From Sialis fuliginosa (taxonomy: Eukaryota; Arthropoda; Insecta; Megaloptera; Sialidae), in the NCBI GenBank assembly GCA_961205875.1, contig OY540810.1, positions 3,224,001-3,288,000 of the forward strand: a stretch of DNA of 64,000 nt. The letters are read 5' to 3'. The notes under the pieces were generated by a model. It saw only the letters and a program-made list of their open reading frames with translations, was not told the DNA's origin and ran no database searches. Both the position numbers and the translations under genes were made by a program. This document shows, one piece after another, positions 10,658-20,010 of this stretch. Each line of letters opens with the position of its first letter. The stretch's first letter is position 1.

Positions 10658-11643
10658 TAGGGGTGTACCGGAACTGGTTTTTTCAATTCCGGTCGGAACC
10701 GGAATCGCCAGAATTCACCAAAAAAATCCGGCCGGAACTGGATTTTAAAAAAAATTATATTTTAATTAATAATAATAATAAAATAATATATATAATATGC
10801 TTTATACAGTGCAACCTCGATATAACAAAACTGAAGGGAAGTAGAAAATATTCGTTATACCAAGTAATTTGTTACAGTGAGGTTTGTTATATAAAGGTTA
10901 GGTTGGTCTACAATTCGTTATAATAAAGTAAGAAAACTTGTTTATTAACCTCAACATTACGTAGGTAGGTACTCATCTGCTTACCCTGTTATAGCGAACG
11001 ATTTCCACTAATAAAAAAAAACACATTTTAAAGAAAAAATTGTATTTTTTATTTAAAAACAGTTTACAGTTTTCTGTCACAAAATAATCCAATTGAATTT
11101 CAATTCTTAATTTTTTTTGAAAGTGAATATACTAAAAAAATCTTCAGATTAAGACGAGCATTTTTTTTCTCCCCTTTTCAGGGTTTCCATCATTTTAAAT
11201 TTAGTCACCCTAGTCTGAACCTGTCAAAAAATTCGTTATAAAGAGGTTGTTGACAAATGTATTCGTAATATAAAGGTATATTTTACATTAGCGCTTACGA
11301 TTTGTTAAATCGAGGAAATCGTTATATTGAGGCTCGTTATATTAAGGTTACACTGTATATATAGATTATTGTCCTAAATTAATATAACATTAATATTTTA
11401 TATGGTATTTCTTAAATAGTAGAGAGGAAAATTTCTATTAAAAACTTAATATTTTCTACATATCCTTTAATTTTTATAGCCTCGTAAAAAGTTTTACTTA
11501 TTTATTATAAAAATAACGTTTTTATTTATGAATTTCTTAGTAAAAAGTAGTAATAAATTTTTTTAATTCCAGAATATCTACCGGAATTTATAAGTTTTCG
11601 GAATTTGAACCGGAATAACATCGTGAATTTCGGTATACCTCTA
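10658..11643. mobile_element. hAT element (TAGGGGTGTACCG ends) with nested insertion
   Basis: The ends are TAGGGGTGTACCGG and CGGTATACCTCTA. The flanks ACCTCAAA at 10650-10657 and 11644-11651 are an exact 8-bp duplication. The interior next to both ends is rich in CCGGAA words. A second element (10807-11355) is inserted in it, which makes this one the older of the two. Confidence 0.9.
10807..11355. mobile_element. Pogo/Tigger-type MITE nested in a hAT element
   Basis: The ends are CAGTGCAACCTCGATATAAC and GTTATATTAAGGTTACACTG, flanked by TA on both sides. Many TTCGTTATA-like words lie near both ends and could be transposase-binding sites. No transposase frame is left. Confidence 0.85.
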
Positions 11644-11651
11644 ACCTCAAA

Positions 11652-12162
11652 TCACAATTCAATTTTTAAAGCTTCAACCTTAGATTAGGAAAGACTATGG
11701 ATACATAACAACCAATGCTATTTTTTTTAAATTTTATACGATAGTTTGTTGAATCTACAAAACTTATGAAGTGAAAACGACGATATTAGCTGAAAACTAG
11801 CTAGTGAAAAACTAGTCAGTGAATCGTAAACAAAATTCAAAAAAGCATTTTGATTACAAACATACATAGCTGCATTTTTGTATTTTTTTTTTTAATTTTC
11901 GACGCACTTTTATTAGCTTGTAATTTTTTAAGACGCAAATAAAAATAATTTTTTAACGAAATCTTAAATTAGAGATTTCAAGCTTTAATTTCTTTAAAAA
12001 AATACTGAACTAATTTTCCAAATTTACAGTTATTTGAATATTACACAATTTTATTAGGAAAATAAAAATTATTTTATAGGTACCTATATATATATTTTTT
12101 TGGAAATTTTTTTAACAAAAGTTTATTTTTCCGCATTTATTTTTGTAAACAACCCCACAAGC
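11652..12162. other. AT-rich stretch; short direct repeat
   Basis: Nothing gene-like is seen. TTAGATTAGGAAAGACTATG near 11680 recurs near 13588, so these are two small pieces of one dispersed repeat. Confidence 0.4.
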
Positions 12163-12170
12163 CCTAGGAC

Positions 12171-12428
12171 CAGTGCGTAGATAGAGGGGGGGGGGGGGGG
12201 GTTAAGATGCTCAATCACCCCCAATGAGTTTACTTCATGAGAAAATTCTAACAAAAGACATTTTTTAAACCCATCTAGTATGAACAAAATAGTACAAGTA
12301 AATAGGAAAAATTTGGTAAGCTAAGAGTAAAAAAAATCGCATATTTTAGAGGCCCCTCAGCCACCACTTGCCCCGGGGCCTGGTCATATCCCCCCCCCCC
12401 CCATCGCAAAAAGCTATCTACGCCACTG
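12171..12428. mobile_element. hAT MITE, CAGTGGCGTAGATAG family, short copy
   Basis: The ends are CAGTGCGTAGATAG and CTATCTACGCCACTG, with the exact 8-bp duplication CCTAGGAC at 12163-12170 and 12429-12436. It holds one G-run and one C-run of more than ten bases and is an internally deleted relative of 6880-7192. Confidence 0.93.
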
Positions 12429-12659
12429 CCTAGGACCGGCGTCTGCCTGAACCAAACACGAACCAAAAATAAATTCAATTTTTGAATTAACTGTTTAATA
12501 TTTAATTAATTATTTTTATCACTAAATAATTAAAATATTTTGTGATTGGTTCATTAGAAATAATTTTAATAATTAATATCATTTTCAAACGTAAAATTCT
12601 ACATTTGTTAGAGGTCGAAGTATATATTTGCATACCTATATTGGGATTGAATCTGTTGC

Positions 12660-12800
12660 TGTGTGCTTTATTAACGAGAAAAAAGCGCCTCGAATGCTGC
12701 CATGGCGTCACAGCCCTGCGACTGTGGGGCGACCTTGATATGCGACACCTCCTACACCTACACCCCATCCAGCGATACCAAACAAATCATTTGTAGTCAT
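12660..12800 (+). pseudogene. GC-rich fragment, possibly a LINE ORF2 tail
   Basis: A 130-base GC-rich island in AT-rich DNA. One forward frame reads ...MASQPCDCGATL..., and a CDCGA motif is typical of the C-terminal cysteine motif of Jockey/CR1-like LINE proteins. The usual downstream Thr-x2-His...Cys part is not clear, and other frames are also open. The assignment is tentative. Confidence 0.3.
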
Positions 12801-12908
12801 ACACGTTTTTAAATGTTAAATTTAGATTTCACTAACAAAGAAATAACATTTAATATGTTTTTCTACAAATTCCGAAAAATATGTGTGTCATTTATATTAT
12901 GTACTATA

Positions 12909-13533
12909 CAGTAAAAGCTCCTTATTCGCGCTTCCTTCATTCGCGTTTTCAGATTTCTTTATTCGCGGATCTAATCAGTGCATACATAATAATAAAAAGG
13001 ATTCCAATAGGTATCCAACCCAATATCCTTTGTAAACGCCGTCAAATGGACTAATAAAAAAGTAAAATAGACCTTATTACAACTTTGCCTAAGAAGAGGC
13101 TTCAACAAGCACTGGAAACGTGACATTTAATTTGAAAAATCTTAGTGAAGGTTTAAGAATGGCAAATGAGCTTTGTGATTTCTTTATGAAAATTGATCCG
13201 TCTATGGAACGAAGTCTTATTTTTAAGAGGCAAATTGCTAATGCCACTGCTGAATATCAGTCTGAATTGAAGGAGCTTTTAAAAACTACCAAGCAAGAAA
13301 AAATTACAAAATTCTTTAAACCATTGCATTGCCTAAGCCTGAAGATAATAATTAATCAATATGGTCAAAAACTTCAATTAAATTGATTTTTTTTGTATTG
13401 TATTTGTTTATTTATTTTGTCACCTAGGAACGTATCCCCTATAATCCCATATAAATTACCATTCCGTTTCACGGTTTCTGTATTCGCGGCATATTTATGG
13501 AACATATACCCCGCTAATAAAGAGCTTTTACTG
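12909..13533 (+). mobile_element. Pogo/Tigger-like element with transposase remnant
   Basis: The ends are CAGTAAAAGCTCCTTATT and the near-complement AATAAAGAGCTTTTACTG, flanked by TA at 12907-12908 and 13534-13535. The interior keeps the end of a transposase gene (13096-13386). Most of the catalytic region is missing, so this is an internally deleted copy. Confidence 0.85.
13096..13386 (+). pseudogene. C-terminal remnant of a Tigger/pogo-type transposase
   Basis: An open frame of about 95 codons lies within the TA-flanked element. It contains GLRMANELCDFFMKIDPSME followed by a stretch of Lys/Glu-rich helix, resembling the tail of pogo/Tigger (DDE, CENP-B-like) transposases as I know them. 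The helix-turn-helix DNA-binding part and the DDE triad are absent, so it cannot be active. It has no ATG at its upstream end. Confidence 0.6.
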
Positions 13534-13535
13534 TA

Positions 13536-14285
13536 CTCTATTTCATTTAAGAATGCAGTGGTTGCCGGGCTTTTGACGGTACGAATCTTAGATTAGGAAA
13601 GACTATGGATACATAACACCAATGCTAGTCCGTATATGAAAGTGTTACCAAAATTTGTCGGCGGCCATCTTTTTTTAATTGTCAAAACCGCATATTATCC
13701 CAGAGGCGTCAGTTGAAAATTTATAATATGCAAATATCCTTTAAATTACAATTGAATTTATAGTATGTATGAGAGATGATAGTTCCAAATAGACGTTTCT
13801 CTGTTAATCAATTATCACTGAAATACTTTTAAAGACAATATAAAACATTTATTATTAATTAATTTTATAATTCAAAACAATTGATATTTATTTTAAAATC
13901 TGAATGATACGCCAATGACTCGTGGAGCGATTTTTCGTGGTGCGATATGGTAACAACGTTAGGTAATGTGTTATTTGTCCTTTATCTTTCCTTGTCTAAG
14001 GTACGAATCGTGCATTTTACCGTCAAAAACCACGGCAACCAATTAAATGAAATAGAGTATAGTTCTGCCCGCGAATTCTCATGTAAGAAATGCTAGCCTT
14101 GAAGATAGGCCCAAGCTTGGCCTAATATTGGGTTGCCAAGTGTTGTTTTCTCGATATTGGTCCCAGCTTAGACAAGGAAAGATAAAGGACAAATAACACA
14201 TTACCTAGCGTTGTTACCATATCGCACCACGAAAAATCGCTCCACGTATCATTCGGATTTTAAAATAAATATCAATTGTTTTGAC
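13536..14285. repeat. Compound inverted repeat
   Basis: Two inverted pairs are nested here. 13536-13590 (CTCTATTTCATTTAA...TTGACGGTACG) pairs with about 14000-14062. 13870-14005 (...GGAGCGATTTTTCGTGGTGC...) pairs with 14168-14285. The second pair also contains TTTATCTTTCCTTGTCTAAG and its complement. The first pair abuts the right end of the pogo-like element. Not assigned to a family. Confidence 0.7.
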
Positions 14286-14289
14286 GGAT

Positions 14290-15108
14290 AGACTTTCTAC
14301 TGACACCATTAGTCAACAATTGGCATTAATAGTTCAAAAGGTATTAAAGTAATCCGTTGTACCTGCAGGGGCAGTTTTGCCTTTTGTTCCCTTACCTATG
14401 TATGTTTTACCGATTTCGTTACGGGACACTAGAAAATGAAATTATATTAGCACTTTTATTGATGTGAAGAAAATGTTAACAAGCACCATTCTGTACATGT
14501 ACATAAATGTTGGTATGTATTCGTATGTATTCTATCATAAAGTATATAACTTCATGAAAAATATCCATTATATTTAATACGACATAACAACAGAAGAAAA
14601 GTTTAAATAAGTTCTTCTGGCTTCTTACGATTCGACGAATTCTGGAAACAGATTTGAAATAAACAACTTTGAAATCTTCGTTTCTTTTAGATTAAATCAA
14701 CTGGAATTAAATGAACTTAAAGACAATTTCTTTTCGATTGATATTTATTATGTTAAAAAAGTATTTATTGGTGTTATTTATATTTTATTTCCTTTATACC
14801 TAATTGATTTTGAATCATTATAATTATACATGTTCCTACGCAAAGGAATATTATTTTCCGATCAGTCAAAATAATAAATTATTGGTGTCATGGCAGATAC
14901 AGGCATAACACTATAGTCAACTGTTAATAGTATATGAGTGGTACTAAAGCCCTTTAATTTTTTATTTAACAGTGCCAAATTTCGCTTTGAAAGTCGAACA
15001 CGTTCATCTTTTTGGTCAATTGTTAAAAACGCGGTACCCATCGCGAGAGAAGCTTTTTCATATGTAGACATTCATGAAGGTATATGAATAATAGGTTCCT
15101 TTGAAATA
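14290..15108. other. Mostly AT-rich; small direct repeat
   Basis: No exon-like sequence is seen. About 50 bases at 14934-14985 (TGAGTGGTACTAAAGCCCTT...) recur at 17340-17391 in the same orientation, on either side of the hAT element at 15731. They may be the two halves of one older repeat split by later insertions. Confidence 0.4.
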
Positions 15109-15111
15109 CTT

Positions 15112-15440
15112 CAGTGGCGTAGATAGCTTTTTGCGATAGGGGGGAAGGATATGGCTTAGTATTTAATCTCATATTTTTGGTTCAGGGACCCTCAATACGT
15201 GTCATTCCGTTAAAATATCGAGTTCGATTTTTTTCATGATTACTATACTTTATTATACAGTACATTTCATGTATGTATAATAAAAAATATTAAAAAAACG
15301 TTTAAAAAAATTAATTTGCCTTTTTAAAACCGACTAAAAAGCTGAAAATAAAATTCTATTAGACTCTTTTCGTACTAACTATTGCATTTTAAAAAAAGTT
15401 GATTTTGTTCATACTAGAAGAGTTTAAAAAAATGTCTCTG
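15112..15440. mobile_element. Degenerate hAT piece, CAGTGGCGTAGATAG end
   Basis: CAGTGGCGTAGATAGCTTTT at 15112 is the family terminus. Further in, CATACTAGAAGAGTTTAAAA matches the complement of the interior of 6880-7192. The other terminus is not found. Confidence 0.5.
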
Positions 15441-15730
15441 AGTTAAAAAAATTTCTTTGACTTTTTATTTATATGTATAGTATGTAGATACATATGCAAA
15501 GAACAAAATTCAAAATAGTAATATATAATTAGTAAATATACCTCCTTGTTCAGTCCTGAATCTTTACCAACAAATAACCATTTTTAATTTCGTTTTTATG
15601 TCAAGTTAGTAATGATCATTAGAAATATATTATTTGCTGTAAATTATCACTGAAACACATCACGTATATATTATAACTAATATTTATAAACATTAATAGA
15701 TTTCGTTCTATTTAATAAATTTATATAGAA

Positions 15731-16814
15731 CAGTGGCGAGGCGTGAAATTATTAATAAGGGAAGAATATTTTGTCAATCATCCCCCTCCTATTAATAAAA
15801 AAAACTAGTTATGAAACACCTTAAATTCAAGCTTTTACTTTTTTTAATTCTTATATAAATATTTATATAGTGACTAAATGATTCTACGTCTTATTTTCTT
15901 GTATTTTAGTCGATATTTGTATGACGAGTTGAAGTTCACTGCAGGAAATTTCACTAAAAAATTTAGAATTTTTGATTTCGTTAAAAGTATGTTTATTGTA
16001 TAGAAAATGACGTGAAAAGTTGTTTGTTTCAAACCGCAGGTCTGTATATCAAACCGTTCACGAGATATAGCCTCTCAAAGTTTTAGTTTTTTCAAATTTT
16101 TGCAGAAAAAAGGCCATAACTTCTGAACGCGTGGTAGGAATTGATTTTAGTTGACGGATTTGAAATCAACGTGTCAAAATCTATATAATGAAATGTATAA
16201 TACTTTAAAATCCGACAAAAAAATTTTGGCCAAAAATCGACATTTTTGAATTTTTTCGATTTTTCGTGAATTTTTTTTCTCTCGAGTTTTAAGGTATTAT
16301 ACATGTCATTATATAGATTTTGACACGCTGATTCCAAATCCGTCAACTAATATCAATTCCGACTACGCGTTCAAAAGTTAGAGCAATTTTTCTTCAAAAT
16401 TTTGAAAAAACTGAAACTTTGAGAGGCTATATCTCGAGAACGGTTTGAGATACAGACCTGCGGTTTGAAACAAACAACTTTTCACGTCATTTTCTATACA
16501 ATAAACATACTTTTAACGAAATCAAAAATTCTAAATTTTTTAGTGAAATTTCCTGTAGTGAACTGTCAACTCGTCATACAAATATCGACTAAAATACAAG
16601 AAAATGAGACGTAGAGGTATTATAGTTTTATAACTGAGCGTGTAAATTAATATTAAATGCTATTTTTGATTAAAATGTTTGAGTTGCGCATAAAGACGAA
16701 TATTCTAATAATATTTTTAAATTATTTATTAACTGAAAACACAGATTTGTATTAATTTACTCATAAAGTAAGGGAAGCACTGCTTCCCCTGTTTCCATGG
16801 ACGCTTCGCCACTG
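15731..16814. mobile_element. hAT element carrying foldback copy B
   Basis: The ends are CAGTGGCGAGGCGT and ACGCTTCGCCACTG, with exact 8-bp duplications ATATAGAA at 15723-15730 and 16815-16822. Inside, 15886-16612 is a palindrome of about 727 bp (arms about 360) related to those at 210-859 and 49141-49883. No transposase. The sequence just outside and inside this element matches the surroundings of the 49141 copy in inverted order. Confidence 0.9.
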
Positions 16815-16828
16815 ATATAGAAGTATAA

Positions 16829-17148
16829 TGTCCGGTATCATAAAGGACCTAACAAATTTGTTAGCTAACAAACACTTTCAACTGAGATATCAAACTTATA
16901 TGACAGTTCTTTTGGAGTTTGTTGATGACTTTGACAAGTTTCGCGCACGCGTTGAAGATAAATACAAACGGTATTAAAACAGTGGTGATGTTATGAAAAT
17001 TATTTTGTACGGTCAAAGATGTCAACTGTGTTACAATTAGTTAAAGTGTCACTGCTCTAAATTCCATAACTAATCCATAGTATTAATACCCCATTTGAAT
17101 GTAATTGCTAGCTAACAAATTTTGTTAGGTCCTTTATAATACCGGGCA
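16829..17148. mobile_element. MITE with TGTCCGGTATCATAAAGG ends, copy 1
   Basis: It has inverted ends of about 40 bp: TGTCCGGTATCATAAAGGAC on the left, GTCCTTTATAATACCGGGCA on the right. TATAA on both sides may be the target duplication. A near-identical copy is at 33823-34156 and a worn piece at 21010-21104. It lies only 6 bases beyond the duplication of the preceding hAT element. Family not assigned. Confidence 0.88.
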
Positions 17149-18540
17149 TATAACTAGTAGATGAATTTATTTGTATGTTAAAAAATAAAAAAATTCTGCA
17201 ACCTAAAAATTACCCTCCTCCCCTCGGTCCGAGACTGCCCCGACGGAGCATTTTAGAAAGCTGGCAACTAAATTCGTGTAGTATTATAAATTCTTTTGAT
17301 CAACTTATAATTTTCGTAGACTCATGGGGAGGGGGATTGATTGAGTGGTACTAAAGCCCTTTAATTTTTTATTTAACAGTGCAAAATTTCGCAAAATTTT
17401 GTGAAAAAAAATAGTGAACATAATTTGAAAAAAAGCGGACTGTCCGCTCAAATAGTGGACACCTGGCAACCCTATCCGCAACGCAAATGCCACACTCGCT
17501 TCTGTCACGTAACTAACAATCAGATAAAGGATATTCGAAGAAATTGATTATAATTGAATTATAATTCCAGCTGACGTCACTTATTCTCGTATGTGTACAC
17601 ACCACCACTTAAAACGGTTTAACTACATCGGTTATAGTTAAACCGGAATAACAGCGCTGTGTAAACGTACTCTATGAATACTTATTTTCTTTTAAAATTT
17701 AGAATTTAAGAAAATGACCATTTTAGATTTTAATTTTTGCTTCGAGGTTTTAGGTCATTAAAACAGTTATACGTGTTATAACATTATTTGTTCATTTATA
17801 CGTTTCGTCATATTTCAGACTTCCTCAGTAACTACAAAAACACATTACTAAAATTAAAAATTAAAAACTAAACAGCCAACAGGACAATATTTTAAAATTT
17901 AAATGTTAAAATTATAAAATTACCAAACTTAAAAACTAAATAGCTAACTAGACAATATTTAAAAAAAAAAAAAAAAATTTAAATGTTAAAAATATAAAAT
18001 TGCAGTTATATAATACTAAAAAATGTTTTATATATATATAAAACAAACAGTCAAAAATTTAATAAAACTTATCATGTAAAATAAATTAAAAATAAAAATC
18101 GAAAGTACAACTTTTAAAATTAAAATAAACATATAAAAACTTACATATAAAAACAATCTACTTTTAGAAAACAATCATACTCTTATTGTACAACAAATAT
18201 ATTTTATATATGTGTTTATAATAAACTTATTCATTTAAATAGACATTTTATTGTTTCCAAATTTTGCAACATTTTATTAATATTGCTTTCTTAACTAATA
18301 AAACTTAATAGTTATTACATTTTTAATACAAAGTATCCAATTTTAAAGAAATCCTTTCAATAAGGAATTTCAGCAACGCAATAGAAAACAATATAATTAT
18401 TGTTTATTTTAATATATAAGTAAGGTCCTGCTTCTTTCCAAATTGGGGGAGTCGATATCTGTTTTCCATCCAGTTAAGTCGATAAGTTAAATGTTAGTTA
18501 AGTGATATTTTAAATTAAACACTGAAAATCCTGCATTAAC
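17149..18540. other. AT-rich stretch with one dispersed repeat
   Basis: 17545-17680 (ATTATAATTCCAGCTGACGT...CAGCGCTGTGTAAACGTACT) is the inverted match of 31640-31775. The remainder, notably 17870-18420, is A/T-only sequence without open frames of note. Confidence 0.5.
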
Positions 18541-18796
18541 AACAGGTTTACGACAACGTATGCAGGGTTGTAATTAGTTTCATTCGATTTGGCGTGAAAC
18601 TTTGGAAGAGGGGGTTTTAGGGGGAAAACAATCCCCTATCTCGAATAGGAGTCTAGATATTTACGATTTTTATATACAATAAATAAAAAGGAAAAACAAT
18701 AAAAATGTTATACTTCATCCCCCGTCATAAAATATTATTTGTGCTGTCAACAGAAAAAATTATACTACGCGAGTTGTATAATAGGCAGGTCCGCTA
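18541..18796 (+). mobile_element. Helitron-like 3' fragment
   Basis: The segment GGGTTGTAATTAGTTTCATT and the later ...GCAGGTCCGCTAG resemble the tail of the Helitron-like element ending at 40143 (GTGAGTCCGCTAG). The 5' end is not identified. Confidence 0.45.
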
Positions 18797-19036
18797 GTTA
18801 TAATCTTCGAGCATATACCTACTAGAGGCAGCCTTGCCGCTTGGCCGTGCAAAACAAGCGTGCGAGAGAGAAAGCGCGAATAAGTTACATCCTTTCTCTC
18901 TCGCTCCGCGTGCTGAATTCGGCGAGCGAAAGAGAAAGGTTGTAGACTTATTCGCGCTTTCTCTCTAGCACGCTTGTTCGCACGGCGGACGGAAAGGCTG
19001 CCTCTAGTAGGTATGTATATGCTCGAAGGTTATAAT
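18797..19036. repeat. GC-rich 240-bp hairpin
   Basis: ATTATAACCTTCGAGCATAT... pairs with its complement across the whole interval. The outer arm (TACTAGAGGCAGCC), the middle (AAGCGCGAATAAG) and the inner (CTTTCTCTCTCGCT) blocks each occur once per arm. It is much richer in GC than its surroundings and begins exactly after the CTAG of the preceding Helitron-like piece. Confidence 0.9.
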
Positions 19037-19971
19037 ATAAAAACATAATACTCATAACGTGGTATGCTGTACGGGAAATCCCCCATTCTCGTGGTGTGTT
19101 GTAGGTATGGGGCGTATGGGGGTTTCCCTAATTCTTGAACTGTGTTAGAGCGAAACTTGGATTACTGTATTGTACGAAGATTACTTGTATTTATCAATGA
19201 CCCAAAAAACAATTATAAAATAAATTTTATTTAAATCGGATAACTTTTAAAATATATTGGACGCCATATTGGATCCGCTATTTTGAATTTTTAAATTTTT
19301 GAAAAAAATTTGAAATAAGTGTCTCAAAAAACCCTTATAAAATTAATTTTATTTAAATTGGATAACTTCTGGACAGAACAGGGTCTCCTGGCCCATAGTG
19401 CGTTTTTTAAAACAAAACAAAGAGCTGTCTATCAAATAATTAATTCACACATGCAAAGGTCTTTGAGAAAAATAAAAAGTTTTGTGCCAGGCATGGACGT
19501 GGTACAAATGTATTTTTCATTAGAAAAATATATAAACTTTCATTTGGTCATAGTTTGAAGCTGTTACTCGATTGATATAGTAATGAGAAAAAAATATTTT
19601 TTTTTTTAATATATAAGTTTTGTGCCAAAATATTACATTCACTGTTACTTTATTGGTATAATTGCTGTACAAAAAATTTCCCAGAAGAGGGGACGACTAA
19701 AAATGTTTAACAAGTTCCGGCCAAGCACAAAATGATTTTTCTCATGGTCGCTATAAGTAAGGGTACTAACATTTAAAAAACATTTTATGTACTATGTTAC
19801 TCGATAGGCTAGTTTTTTGTAGCGAGCTCTTGGTCTATTACACTCGTAAGATACGAATAGCGCAGTCTATGTCTGTATTGTCTATGGATACCATGGACAT
19901 ATATTCCTATAGTCATGGTAGATATTTTCAAATTAAAAATGTTTTATAGGTTATGTTTCTAACTTGTAGTT
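19037..19971. other. Upstream region of the RING/B-box gene
   Basis: AT-rich with no confident feature. A 79-codon frame at 19319-19558 lacks exon signals. Around 19860-19920 there are words like TCTATGTCTGTATTGTCTAT, partly resembling the CATAGACATAGAGAATGG ends. The promoter of the gene starting at 20011 must be in or before this stretch, but no TATA box can be singled out. Confidence 0.35.
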
Positions 19972-20010
19972 GTGTATGTCGTACAAGTCTGTACCTCTAT
20001 AAATTTAAAA

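Noticed and set aside
12502..12796. 84- and 88-codon frames on opposite strands
   Set aside because: Both arise from the GC-rich 130-base island plus AT-rich flank. Neither has splice support. Only a weak LINE-like motif was kept.
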